A model generated the notes under the pieces. It did not search any database, was not told the DNA's origin, and saw only the letters and a list, made by a program, of their open reading frames with translations. The position numbers and the translations under genes were made by a program. From Gnetum montanum (lineage: Eukaryota > Streptophyta > Gnetopsida > Gnetales > Gnetaceae): 64,000 nucleotides of DNA. The stretch lies in the NCBI GenBank assembly GCA_015680685.1, contig MNCI01022583.1, positions 62,450 through 126,449 on the forward strand. The letters run 5' to 3'. Shown in pieces: positions 48,692 to 58,894 of this stretch (the stretch's first letter is position 1; each line of letters opens with the position of its first letter).

Positions 48692-49900
48692 TGCCCCGTA
48701 TCCACACACATGCAGCATGGCCCTCCTATGGGTACAGGGTTGAAACTGTTGTGCCTGTCGACCCCTCGGTGTTTTCCAACCATCGATGTTTTTGGTCGCT
48801 ACAGCACCAAAGTTGGTGGCTTTGTCAGCTGGGGCTTTGGGTTGCTTAGCTGTTGGGCCCCAGTTGGTTTCTTTTGTGCTTGTAGCCACCGTTGCTACTA
48901 TTGTGTTTTGCTTGCGAGAATGTTGGTTTCTATAGGCCACATAAGCTGGGTCATTTCTCAATTGCACCGCTTCCTCTATGTCCTTAATTTGTGTGAATGC
49001 TTGGCTCAAGGTACGACCTTTCAAATAATAAAGTTTTGATTTAATAAAGTCATTCACAGCCACCTTAAGGATGGTAAGTAGATATGTTTCATGGATGGGC
49101 TCGTGAAGTTCATTCAAGGCTGCACTCCACCTTTGGATAAATTTCTGTGCTGGCTCTAATGGCACTTGTTTAATCTAAATCAAGCTATCCAATGTGGCTT
49201 CAGGATTTAGAGAGGATATGGAGTTATGGGGTAAAGCTTGGTACTAGTCTAAGTCTTTTCCTATTAAGGACATAGCAAATACATGCAGAATTGCATGCGG
49301 CTAGGCCTGAAGTAGTAGACATTCTAGTCGAAATGTTACTAGATGGGCATTTAGATCTCCCTCTCCATTGTATTTAATTAGTTGAGGTAATGAGATTTCC
49401 TTTAGCAAGGTTAATCGTGGAACTGAAGGGTGGATTGGGTCATCTTGGTAGAAGTCCAACACCTTGACTTCCTTAGTGTTTGTGATTTTAAGGCATTGTA
49501 CCTCTTCAGTTAACAGATGCATCATTTTCTTTGTGTCTGCCCACTCTTGGACGGTAGGCAGACTAGTAGGTTGAGTGAATTGTGGTTGATAATAATTCAA
49601 TTCTTGCATTGTTTGCGGCAAGGGATATTGTTGGATTTTCAATTGTTGTGGTGTAGTAACATTAAGAGATGGGATTAGAGGGTGTGGTACATTATAGATA
49701 GTAGGTTGGTGTTGCTGGATAGCTGGTGAAACCCACTGCCTAGCCACAGGTTGTGAGGTGAGACCCTGAACGTGTTGTGTTGAAGTAGTCAGAGGTGCCC
49801 CATGGGTTTGTACTTGTGGTATGTACTGGGTGGATGTGGAAGCTAGTATTTCTTATTGAGAAGCTATTCCTCATGTGTATAAAGATGAAGGAGGAAGCAT
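48692..49900 (-). pseudogene. gag N-terminal and capsid part of J (right piece)
   Basis: Minus strand. 49,301-49,747 is open: a Gln/Pro-rich region with YNVPHPLIPSLNVTTPQQ, then VLDFYQDDPIHPSVPRL (F has MDFYQDDPINPT). A frameshift follows, then 48,686-49,165: AQKFIQRWSAALNELHEPIH and FIKSKLYYLKGRTLSQAFTQ, matching F capsid. The match to gag ends at the F border and resumes at 28,363. Confidence 0.8.
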
Positions 49901-50581
49901 AGTTCCCTCTAGGAAAGGTTGGAATAATGGGTTTGTATAGGCGTGAGGACTGATGGTATGGTACGAATGCCCATGCTCAGATTGGACGACAAAGTCATCT
50001 TCCTCATTTCCATTTTGAGGCTCTATCAGAGGTGGCTATAAGGCTTTATCAGAGGTGGTTGTAAGGCTTGACTCCTTGCCATGAGAAGCTGAAACATGAG
50101 TTGATAATGGTGTTCGAAAAGGGAGATTATGTCAAATGCCGAGGGAGTGAACTCATGACCTTTCTTGTGGATGAGCTCATAGTTTCACTTTGCCTCTCTT
50201 TCCATGCAATCGATAAGCAAGTTGGCTTGGATTTTTATACAAATGAAGTGATATTGTTCAAGTGTGAGGATGTGGGAAGATTCCATAGTAGCGTGAGCAA
50301 GCTGTCAACGTGAGTGACTTCGCTTCTCACTGTGAGTAAACTTGCAGCGTGTGGCGTGTGCAGCATGTGTAGCATGGTGCGTGTGCAACTTGTGTGATAG
50401 TGTGAACAACCTCAGCATGAGTGGTAGGTTCAATGTGATCAAGTTCATTGTGAGTGACTGGAAATGTGAGTAGGTGGCTCAGCATGAGCAAGCTGAGTTG
50501 GGCCTTAATTTTGGCATTTGGTCAGCGCAGCATTTAATAGGTAGCATGATAAACATTTTGATTAAATAGTAAATAAGTTAG
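49901..50581 (-). other. 5' leader of element J
   Basis: Between the primer-binding site and gag. From 50,290 to 50,490 it repeats GCGTGAGCAAGC, GCAGCGTGTGGCGTGTGCAG and CAGCATGAGT-type words, the same vocabulary as the LTR of J. The open frame at 50,068-50,313 has no recognisable match. Confidence 0.5.
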
Positions 50582-50599
50582 GCCTTCCTTCTAGCACCA
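50582..50599 (-). promoter_or_regulatory. Primer-binding site of J
   Basis: Minus strand TGGTGCTAGAAGGAAGGC, six to seven bases after the LTR end. TGGCGCTAGAAGGAGGG-like sites are familiar in plant Tat elements; I do not name the tRNA. Confidence 0.6.
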
Positions 50600-50605
50600 A
50601 TTTAC

Positions 50606-52115
50606 TGTACTGACCTAAATTGTCGATGTAAGGCTTGAAGGAAAACAAACACTGAAAGATCATCGGGCAGACACAGCTGACCCTGGCTTCACCGGAGGGC
50701 AAGCTGGAAAAGTAAACGAAGGCAGAGTGCCTTGGATGGTCTACACGCAAATCAACCAAGGACTTCCCTAAGCGTAAACTATGGCTTGCACTAGGGTTAT
50801 TGTAACTGATGTTTTAAAATGTAAACAATAAGTACGAAATGTAAAATGTAAATAGAAACGCATGCAGAACTAGTATTGTAAACGAAATGTAAACTAAATG
50901 TAAAATAGAGTAAACAGAATAATGGCTAGAAAAATGTACTATATTGTATTTATTAGAAAATATGTGCACTAGTCAAAGCGTAGTTGCACATGTGGATGGC
51001 AGGTCAAGCACCAAGCCCCAGGGTGATGTGATGTGATGTGTTTTAGAATTGCTTGGATGCTAGGAGTCAAGTGTGTTGAGTGCCCAAGGATTGCTGGTCT
51101 GAGATTCCTAAGCTATCCGACTCCAAAATTTCCAACCACATTTATGTGAATTGACAAGGTATTTATAGGGCTGGGTTGAGCTTGGGTGTAGAATTCATGA
51201 ATGGAATCAATGGCTAGGAGATGAGAGGAAAGCAGATCAAGTGGCATGTGTCCAATGGATAGCTGTATGTGAGTTGGATGTGTGTGGGCAAGCTATGTTC
51301 TGGACCAAGTGCATTGTATCTTACAACGTGTAACATCTTGCTCAATTTAGGTCATGCTCATACAATTTGAAGTGTAAGAACCTGACAAGCTCAAGGTCAT
51401 GAACAAAAATTTACATTGAAAGGATGATGTACAATAAGAGAAATTGGCTCTGGCTCACTTGAAACTCTTGGATTTCTGACTTGACTAGTGGTTTTGTGGC
51501 CGTTTGGAATGTTTTTGCTTGACAGGAACTTCCAGTGTGAGTTGATTTTTTCTCAGCGTGACTTGAGCATGTGCATGCTACACTCACGCTACAGCGTGAC
51601 CTCAGCCTGAGTGAGAAAAAACTTGCAATTTTTAACCAAATTTTGAAATTTTGAAGCCTAATTCTTGAAGTGCAAGGATTGCCTAACTATGATTGACAAA
51701 TTGAGCCTAAAAGTACCTTGCTTTGAGTCATTTATAACAGGTCATGCTGGACTCACACTGTAGCATGACCTGCAACGTGACTTGCAAAACTTGTAATTTT
51801 GAATTGAAATTTGAAATTTGAAGTTTGGAATTATTGACCATGAAACCTGTGGGTGACTTGCACTTTGAAAATCTAGTCACTTTGACTCAATTTTTGGGCT
51901 CGAAAGTTACTCATGCTGCACTCACGCTGGCAGCGTGACCATAGCGTGAGTGAGCAAAGACTTGCAATTTTTCACCAAATTTTAAACTTTGAAGCCTGAT
52001 TCCTAAGTGCAAAAATTGTCTGGCTGTGGTTGATATTAAGAGTCAGAAACTGACATTGAAAATGATTTGTTTTGAGCTATTTGTGGAAGGTCACGCTGGA
52101 CTCACGTTGCAACGT
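50606..52115 (-). repeat. 5' LTR of element J, cut by element H
   Basis: TGTACTGACCTAAATTGTCG at its inner end, then a close match to 22,360-23,880 throughout, including the CTCACGCT..CAGCGTGACC words. The match stops at 52,115, where TGTACCGTCC of the H LTR begins. The missing outer ~300 bases should lie to the right of H, outside the window. Confidence 0.85.
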
Positions 52116-53344
52116 TGTACCGTCCAAAATCGTCGGTCTCCAGCTGGAAGGAAACAGAAACCAGGGGATCACCGGACATGAACAGAAGACCCTACCTTTG
52201 CTTTAGGGCAAGCTAAAATTAACGAAGGTAGAGTACCTTGAGTGGTTCGCATGCAGATCAGTCAAGGATTTCCCCAAACGTACACCGAGGTGCCAAACGC
52301 TGGGTTATATGTAAACGGCGTAACAGGCGTAAAGCAGAGCATAAACAGTGTAATTGAAGTGAACGGAGCATAAACGTAAAAGAGCGTAAACAATATACGT
52401 GCAAAAATTAATGCAAAACTATAACAGATTTTAGGAAGAGAATGTAACAATGCTATTTCAAAATGAGAGTTACAATGCACCGGTTAAACGCAGTTGTGGC
52501 TTTGACACAAGGTAGACGAATAGCCCTGGTCGATGCAGGGATGACTGTGGGCTAGTTCAAACTGGAAGCACAGCGTAGAGGCTGTATGATCAGTGTACAG
52601 GATTGAAATCCAGCATACAAGGTTCTATGCTTTGGTTCTTAGCATCCTATTTTTCCTCTTCGGTTTGCTCAAAATTCCCAACCTCTGTGGGCTAGTGAAA
52701 AATTGGGGTTTTTATACAGGTTTCGACATTAGACTCAAGTTGGGTGACACATGGTGCGTTGACCGGGTGCAAAAGAATAAAATTTACAAGTGTACATCTT
52801 ACATTTGCTGGGCGTATACGCTGTATCAGGCGGGCGTATACGTTGGGCGTATACGCTGTGGATGTTGGGTGTATATGTTGATGGTTGCTCTGTTCATGAG
52901 TTGATGCCTCGTACTAAGTTTTGCTCTACAGTGCTATTCCCATGCCATCTTTGGGGGTTGCTCGTTAGGCATATACATCAGTCGTACCTGTTGAGCGTAC
53001 ATGTGAGGCATGTACGCTAGGCGTCTACGCTGGAGATGCAATCTGGGGCGTATACGCTGAGAACATCGGGCGTATACGCTGAGAATACTGGGTGTATACA
53101 CTGGGCATATACGCTGAGAATACATACTTAGTGTAAACTAAGTATTTTAAGCTCTGAAGTTGCTAGGTTTGATAGCAGATGTTGTCGTGGTCATCGATGG
53201 GTCCCAAGCAACTGCTCCTCGTTGAGTTCAACTCTGCTTGAAGCTGTTTGTGGGGTCCTCAAGCTTTAGTCATGCTGGGCAGCATCATGACTTAGCTTGA
53301 TTCTTTTTGGAAAAGTACTAAGCTTGAAATTTTGTGGTGTTTCA
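52116..53344 (-). repeat. 3' LTR of element H
   Basis: Starts TGTACCGTCCAAAATCG (compare J TGTACTGACCTAAATC), ends GGTGTTTCA. It carries at least eight GGGCGTATACGCTG-type palindromes between 52,805 and 53,115. The same word fills the first intron of antisense gene c in this element (59,445-60,010). The partner LTR is outside the window. Confidence 0.8.
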
Positions 53345-53363
53345 TTGGCCCCTCTTTGTTGAT
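53345..53363 (-). promoter_or_regulatory. Polypurine tract of H
   Basis: Minus strand ATCAACAAAGAGGGGCCAA next to the LTR start, nearly identical to that of F. Confidence 0.75.
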
Positions 53364-54370
53364 GCTTAGAGGAATTGACCCGAGAAGCGTCTACAAAGAA
53401 GTGCAAAACACCACAAGCAACTCGATAAAGACTTTGTTCTTTGCCACCTGACTAGACATCATTGCACCGTGTTCCGTAGTACATAGGATTGGGAAAGTGA
53501 AATCTGTAGCTGGTAGGAAAATGAAGATTGTGGGGATTGGGAACTGATCAAGGGATTGCGCTTGGTAAAGGGGATGCTCTGGTGTGGATCATGCTGATCC
53601 TTGTCCATAGCCATTATTTAGCAGACTCGAAATCAAGGCATACGATGTGCATCCTTTGGCGGAACAAAACTCTTGGTTAGTGTCCAAGAGGACTTGTTGG
53701 CGAGACCAAAGCCACGTGATGATGTGTTGCATTCTTTGGAGGAACAGGACCCTTGTTTAGTGTTCAATGGGGACCTGTTGGTGGAGAGCCAAGGCCAGGC
53801 AACGGGATGTTTCTCGATTGTTTTTGACATGAGCGTTTGCTTTTGAGGTAACTGTCATCTCATCTTGTGTGTTATATGGGAAGGGACGATTTTTTTTTGT
53901 GTTCTTATGCTTAGATGCCATGTTGTGGGTTGCAACCGCTTAAGAGTGGTGCGATATGCAATGGGATGTTCAATGCTTCGAGTTGTATTGGATGTGTTCA
54001 GGGTGTAGCTGAGTGTAAGGTGTTGAGGGATAGGCAGGATATGAAATAGGGGATGTACTAGTTAATGGCTTGATTTAGTCTTGTCACATATGCTACAAAC
54101 AACATCTCACCTTGTTGCTTATGATGAAGTGCGTTCTTGTACGAACACCTCTAAGTGTCATCCTACAAACACAACTCCAAAAAGACAAGGAAACCATGAG
54201 TGAATAAGCAATCTTAGACTTAAAATAGCTACTGATGACACGAAGGCATGGAAAGAGAGTTCAGGCACTGTATATGAATGGCAGCAATGTTGGTAAGATC
54301 GGCTGATGGCAAGCGATGCAGAGATTCTGATGAAGTTTGAATGCAGCCATGGGTTGAAGCATTAGAGATG
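53364..54370. other. 3' spacer of H
   Basis: Non-coding, alignable in patches with the J spacer (for example TGTCATCCTACAAACACAAC near 54,157). No gene seen. Confidence 0.55.
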
Positions 54371-54374
54371 AACT

Positions 54375-54750
54375 TGCCAGTTTATAGTCTTAGTGGACTA
54401 TCATGGGTTAGTTTTATGTTATGACTTATTGGACATTGTCTGTTTAGCGTCGTGGCGGATGGTACATTGCCAGTTTCTAGTCTTGGCGGACCGTGAAGAG
54501 GCAAACCAGTTTATAGTCTTAGCGGACTCCAACGAGTGGGACTATGGCAGTTTACTTTCATACCAGATGGGTGCTAGTTTACTGTCATTGCAGATGCTGT
54601 GTGGTATCATTTTATCGTCATGATGCCAGGACGAACTGTGGTATCATTTTTAAGTCATGATTCCATGATTGTTCTATTGTATCAGTTTACCGTCATGATT
54701 CCAGGACGAGTTGTGGTATTAGTTTATAGTCATGATGCCAGGACTCACAC
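54375..54750 (+). repeat. Hairpin array A3 of element H
   Basis: About eleven units. Stems: TAGTC/GACTA (54,380-54,402), CGTC/GATG, AGTC/GACT, CGTC/GACG twice (54,612-54,634 and 54,690-54,712), AGTC/GACT again at the end. Lead words GCCAGTTTA and ATCATTTTA. Confidence 0.9.
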
Positions 54751-54789
54751 GTACCTAAGCTTGTACTCAAATATGGAATGGTTTTAAGA

Positions 54790-55990
54790 ATAAGTGATTG
54801 GTAGGATTTGCAAGCTCATGCCCTTCCATATCAACTAACTTGAATGCTCCGTTGTCGTATGCTTTGGTAACCAATTAGGGCCCTTCCCAGTTGGCTGAGA
54901 ATTTGTCCGGGTGTTCCCGAACGGCCTTAAGTACAAAGTCTCCTTCTTTGATGGGACGCTTATGAATGTTGTGCCGATGGCATTGTCATTGTTGTTTTTA
55001 GTACCATTCGATCTGATTGAGTGCACGTATGCGTTCCTCCTCCACCNTTCATTGTTGTTTTTGGTACCATTCGATCTGATTGAGTGCACGTATGCGTTCC
55101 TCCTCCACCGAGTCCAGGTCAATGATGCGTAGGTCATTCTTTTGCCCTTCATCAAGGAGTCCGGAGAGTATGATCCTTAAAGATGGTACCTGTAATTCCA
55201 AGGGTAAAATAGCTTCTAAACCGTATACAAGGCTATATGGCATTTTACCTATTGAAGTTCGATGCATCGTGCGATATGCCCACAATGCGTAAACCAGCTG
55301 TTCGTGCCATCTTCTCTTGCTTTGGTTAAGCATCTTTTTAAGTATTGTAATAATGGTTTTGTTTATGGCCTCTGCTTGCCCATTACTTTGAGGATAGTAA
55401 GGGGATGAAAATGAGTTTTTGATCCCCAGACTTTCACAAAAAGTTTTGGTTTCGGCACTACTGAATTATGGCCCGTTGTCAGTGATGATGGTCATGGGGA
55501 TGCCAAAACGGGTCACAATGTTTTCAAGAATGAAGTTGCATACGTGTTTAGACGTGGTTTTTTGAAGGTGAATAGCCTCTACCCACTTCATGAAATATTC
55601 TGTTGCGGTTATGATGAAACTATGCCCTGCATAAGATGAGGGTGTTATTGGTCCGATAAGGTCCAACCCCCACTTTTGAAAGGGCCACATGATTTGTGCT
55701 GTATGCAACTCATTTGGTGGGACATGGATTAGATTACTATGTCTTTGACATGTACTACATGTTTTAGCCTTGGAGAGATAGTCATACTTCATGTGTGGCC
55801 AATAATAGCCTAAGCGTCTAATCTTTGTTGCCATTGCTTTTGGTGCTATGTGTCCTCCGCATAGTCCATCATGTACTTGTTCAATGATGGTTTAGGCATC
55901 AGTACTACTAACGCATGTTAGCAATATGCCTTCATAGGATCGATGACACAATGTGTCCCCTACCAGCGCATATTGCCAAGAACGCTTTCG
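54790..55990 (-). pseudogene. Integrase of element H
   Basis: Minus strand. 55,466-55,834: ATKIRRLGYYWPHM, CSTCQRHSNLIH (zinc CxxC kept), then TATEYFMKWVEAIHL with Glu at the first catalytic Asp position, as in F, then TIITDNGP with the second Asp. A stop follows at 55,463-55,465, then SNGQAEAINKTIITIL with the catalytic Glu. 55,049-55,333 is open (YSLVYGLEAILPLELQVPS, then IDLDSVEEERIRALNQIE). The tail (54,800-54,980) is cut by an assembly duplication at 55,047. Apart from that artefact few changes separate it from an open frame. Confidence 0.8.
54986..55109. other. Assembly duplication around the single N at 55,047
   Basis: 54,986-55,046 and 55,049-55,109 are the same 61 bases with one difference (TTTTTAGTACC against TTTTTGGTACC), separated by TN-type junction bases. 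This is how contig ends that overlap but were not merged look. It doubles a piece of the integrase tail. Confidence 0.9.
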
Positions 55991-56020
55991 TACCGCATCT
56001 TTTTGTGCATTCATTAAGTG

Positions 56021-56659
56021 CTATGGTGTTTCACCGCGTAGAAGGTACTCTTTTATGTCATCATACCATTCTATTGCATGTGTTGTACTAACGAATGCAA
56101 TTGGCAACGTATCATGAGTATCGGTTATCGGTTTGGCACAACTGATTATGGAGCTTGGTAAGGTATGGAACATGTCAGGTGATATGTTTAACGCTAAGGT
56201 GGCCAGTGCGTGTGCAATGGTATTATCATTTCTAGAGACGTGTTGCACATCGATGTTTTCAAATCACCTCATTAAGTGTTTTTCCAAGTCATAGTATGGT
56301 TGTAAATGTTGCGCTTTGCATGTATAAATATCTGTGACTTGGTTCAAAACTAGTTGTGAATCTCCTCTGACCACTAGTTGTGTGATGACTAAAGCTAGTG
56401 CTGCCGTGAGACCTCTAAGGAGACCTTCATACTCTGCTATGTTGTTGGTACAGTGAAAGTTGAAACGATAAGCAAAGGGTCTAATCTCCCCGAAGGGATA
56501 GGTGATGACAGTGGCAGCACTTCCCCCTCGTGAGGTGGATGCTCCATCAAAGTTTAGAATGGCGTTGTAGTCATTAGGTACTATGTCTATTGCACTTACA
56601 TTTTCATCAGGGAATTCTGGCTCTATGGTTGCTTGATCGTGTGTTGGCGATGTAGACAT
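56021..56659 (-). CDS. Second RNase H domain of element H
   Basis: 56,264-56,659 is open on the minus strand: AILNFDGASTSRGGSAAT with the first Asp, NNIAEYEGLLRGL with the Glu, and VVRGDSQLVLNQ with the second Asp. After one stop it continues at 56,021-56,248 as MQHVSRNDNTIAHALATL, where F has a VDAL core. This is the Tat-type extra RNase H. It is not a separate gene but a polyprotein segment, and the Met starts have no meaning. Confidence 0.8.
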
Positions 56660-56701
56660 TTGATTTGCTATGGCTTGACCCTTAACTTATGATTGCACTA
56701 T

Positions 56702-57781
56702 CTAATGTAGGTCAAACTTAGCTATCATGGCTTTCCAATGGGCTATTCGACTTGTCTCATAAATATTTCCAGTAATGGCTCTAAGCACATTATCCTTGCA
56801 GATTATGTTAACTTGATTACGAAAGAGGTAATTTTGCCATTTCTTTAGGGAAAATGTTAGGTCTAAATAGGACCTCTCCACCTCGTTATACTTCTTTTCA
56901 TGAGCAACTAATGCATGGCATAAGTAATAGATAGGGACTTCGGTTCCATCATTTTGTTTCTGGCAAAGAATAGATGCAATTGATGAATCCGAAGTGGCAA
57001 GGTAGATGTAAAACGGTCTATCATTTTGAGGTGGATAAACCGTGGGTAGTCGGACAAGCGCCATTTTAATATGGTCGAATGCTTCTTGGAACTGTGGAGT
57101 CCATTCAAAATGGACGTTCTTGCGTAGCATGTGATTCATAGGTTTTAATTTTTCTGTTAGTTTTTCTATGAACCTTCTGATGAACTGTAATCTACCTTGT
57201 AGACCTCGAAGTTCGGTAAGGTTGCCAGGTGGTTGTAAGTTTGTTATGGCCTTAAATTTATCGGGGCCTACCCGTATCCCTGCTTCTGAGGCTATGAATC
57301 CAAGCATTTTGCCTGTTTTGAGACTGAAGACGCATTTTTTTGGGTTAAGTCTCAGTTCATATTTTAAACAATCTTTTAGTACTAAGTCAAGATCTTGTAC
57401 ATGTTGTTCTGATGTCTTCGATTTAACCACAATGTCGTCCACATAGTCGTTGAGCGAGTGTAACATGTAATCACTAAAATTGAATGTCATCGCCCATTGA
57501 TATGTGGCCCCAGCGTTCTTAAGGCCGAAGGGCATCATTGTATAACAAAAGGTTCCCCATGGTGTCATGAAGGTAGTCCGGAGCTGATGCTCCAGGTTAA
57601 TGTGTATTTGGTTATATCCTGAGAAATCATCCATAAAAGATAATAGGGAATGCCCAGCGGTCGAGTCAATAAGTTGATCGATGCTAGGTAGGGGAAAATC
57701 ATCTTTTATGGTTGCAACATTTAGATCCTGGAAGTCAATGCATAAGCGAATACTTTCGTTCTTCTTTGGGACAATGACCAT
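56702..57781 (-). CDS. Reverse transcriptase-RNase H of element H, long open segment
   Basis: 359 open codons, the longest real frame in the window. RT from the LCIDFQDLNVATIKDDFPLP block through LLSFMDDFSGYNQIHI, MPFGLKNAGATYQWAM and YVDDIVVKSK with both catalytic Asps, thumb/connection GLQGRLQFIRRFI, then classical RNase H from about codon 255 (IYLATSDSSIASILCQ, then EVERSYLDLTFSLKKW). The N-terminal fingers region lies upstream across a stop (57,782-57,900, AGFIRAVDYADWVSN in frame). It copies element RNA into DNA and removes the RNA strand. The listed Met is not a true start. Confidence 0.9.
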   Translation of the reverse strand: MVIVPKKNESIRLCIDFQDLNVATIKDDFPLPSIDQLIDSTAGHSLLSFMDDFSGYNQIHINLEHQLRTTFMTPWGTFCYTMMPFGLKNAGATYQWAMTFNFSDYMLHSLNDYVDDIVVKSKTSEQHVQDLDLVLKDCLKYELRLNPKKCVFSLKTGKMLGFIASEAGIRVGPDKFKAITNLQPPGNLTELRGLQGRLQFIRRFIEKLTEKLKPMNHMLRKNVHFEWTPQFQEAFDHIKMALVRLPTVYPPQNDRPFYIYLATSDSSIASILCQKQNDGTEVPIYYLCHALVAHEKKYNEVERSYLDLTFSLKKWQNYLFRNQVNIICKDNVLRAITGNIYETSRIAHWKAMIAKFDLH

Positions 57782-58330
57782 GTTGGATACCCAATCGGCG
57801 TAATCAACAGCCCGAATGAAACCAGCCTAATAAAGTCTAGTGATCTCATTGCAAACTACCAATGCCACCTTAGGTTTAACCTTTCGTGCATTTTGCTTCA
57901 CTGGCCTCAATTTTGGATCAAGGATAATATTATGTTGGATGATTCGAGGGTCCAATCTGGGCATGTCCATCCGTGTATGACCAAGTGAATGCCTTTATGT
58001 TGTCCCTAAGAACATCCTCTATGTCTTTGGCCAGTTGAGGTTGCAGTAATGTACTTAGCTTTAATATTTTAATTTCTTCATCAGGCATGGCGATGGGGGT
58101 TTCGATCAATGGGTCTTCGGTGATGTTTTCAGCTTCTATGTCAAGGGGCTTTGTCATACCTTTGTAGTTATCTATCGTTTTCTATGTTGAGGCTATGACT
58201 GCGTTGTCCGTTGATAAACTTAAGTGGATGAGATTTATGTCAATGTCCCTTGCGATCTTTCCATGTGGCCCATCGATGATTAATGGTGTGGATAAATGCT
58301 GACAATCCATCAGGCTTACTCCTACCAATA
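57782..58330 (-). pseudogene. Pre-RT segment and RT start of element H
   Basis: Minus strand. QHLSTPLIIDGPHGKIARDI near 58,240-58,300 (F: DLSTPLT..GKLVRQL), then 57,930-58,157 with DIEAENITEDPLIETPIAM and IKILKLSTLLQPQLAKDIED, then the RT N-terminal block to 57,782. It joins protease to RT in the polyprotein. One frameshift or stop near 57,930. Confidence 0.7.
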
Positions 58331-58429
58331 AACAGAGAGCTAAATGAGCTAGTAGGTTTTATCCTATGTTTTCTGGCGGCATAAGCTATGTGTGCATGCA
58401 TGATGGTGGTTTATCATCACACCAGGACG

Positions 58430-58650
58430 CATGGCAGTTTAAGGCCTTACCAGGCCATGATGGTAGTTTAAGGCCATATCGAGCCGTCGTAGCAATTTAA
58501 GGCCTTACCGAGCTGAAGGGGGTTTTGTATGTGGTAGTTTTAAGGCCTTACCAAGCCGCTATGGCAGTTTAAGGCCATACCGGGCCGACGTGGCAGTTTA
58601 AGGCCATACCGGGCCAACGTGGCAGTTTAAGGGCATACCGGGCCAAATGT
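58430..58650 (+). repeat. Hairpin array A2 of element H
   Basis: Seven units, nearly all GGCAGTTTAAGGCCATACCG followed by GGCC; stems GGCC/GGCC in at least three (58,433-58,460, 58,563-58,588 and 58,592-58,620). The array lies between pol and the TATA box of antisense gene c. Confidence 0.95.
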
Positions 58651-58860
58651 TTATCATAAAATTTGCACAGGAGAGTCTATGCCAAAATGTTTAATGTGGA
58701 CTTCTGAAATTGGTTTACAAGGGAATCAGGATGTGGTAGTATTTATTTTGTTTTAAATATATATATTTTTTGAACAAATTTTGATAAAAATGAATAAAAA
58801 AGGCAAAAAGAGGCAAACCGCAAGGCAGCGGCGGCGGTAGCGGCGACAGTGGCGGAGCAC

Positions 58861-58868
58861 TATATAAA
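58861..58868 (+). promoter_or_regulatory. TATA box of antisense gene copy c
   Basis: TATATAAA in GAGCACTATATAAAGGGCAG, a canonical plant TATA box, just after a GC-rich GGCGGCGG stretch (58,826-58,850) and 374 bases before the proposed ATG. Confidence 0.65.
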
Positions 58869-58894
58869 GGGCAGGGAAGTCATTTGTAAACATT

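Larger units (their letters stand above)
22360..52115 (-). mobile_element. Element J: Tat/Ogre-like retrotransposon without RT-integrase, split by F
   Basis: Minus strand. 3' LTR 22,360-24,194; array A3; a two-unit remnant of array A1; protease; gag C-terminal part to 28,363; then element F; gag N-terminal part 48,692-49,900; leader; primer-binding site; 5' LTR from 50,606 to 52,115, where the LTR of H begins. The two gag pieces join in the order found in F gag. The antisense gene, array A2 and RT-integrase are missing between arrays A3 and A1 (about 26,060-26,195). Confidence 0.75.

Noticed and set aside
28364-48692. A clean target-site duplication for F
   Set aside because: Left flank GCACC and right GCCCC match only with one change, and the right LTR end is unclear; not strong enough to call.
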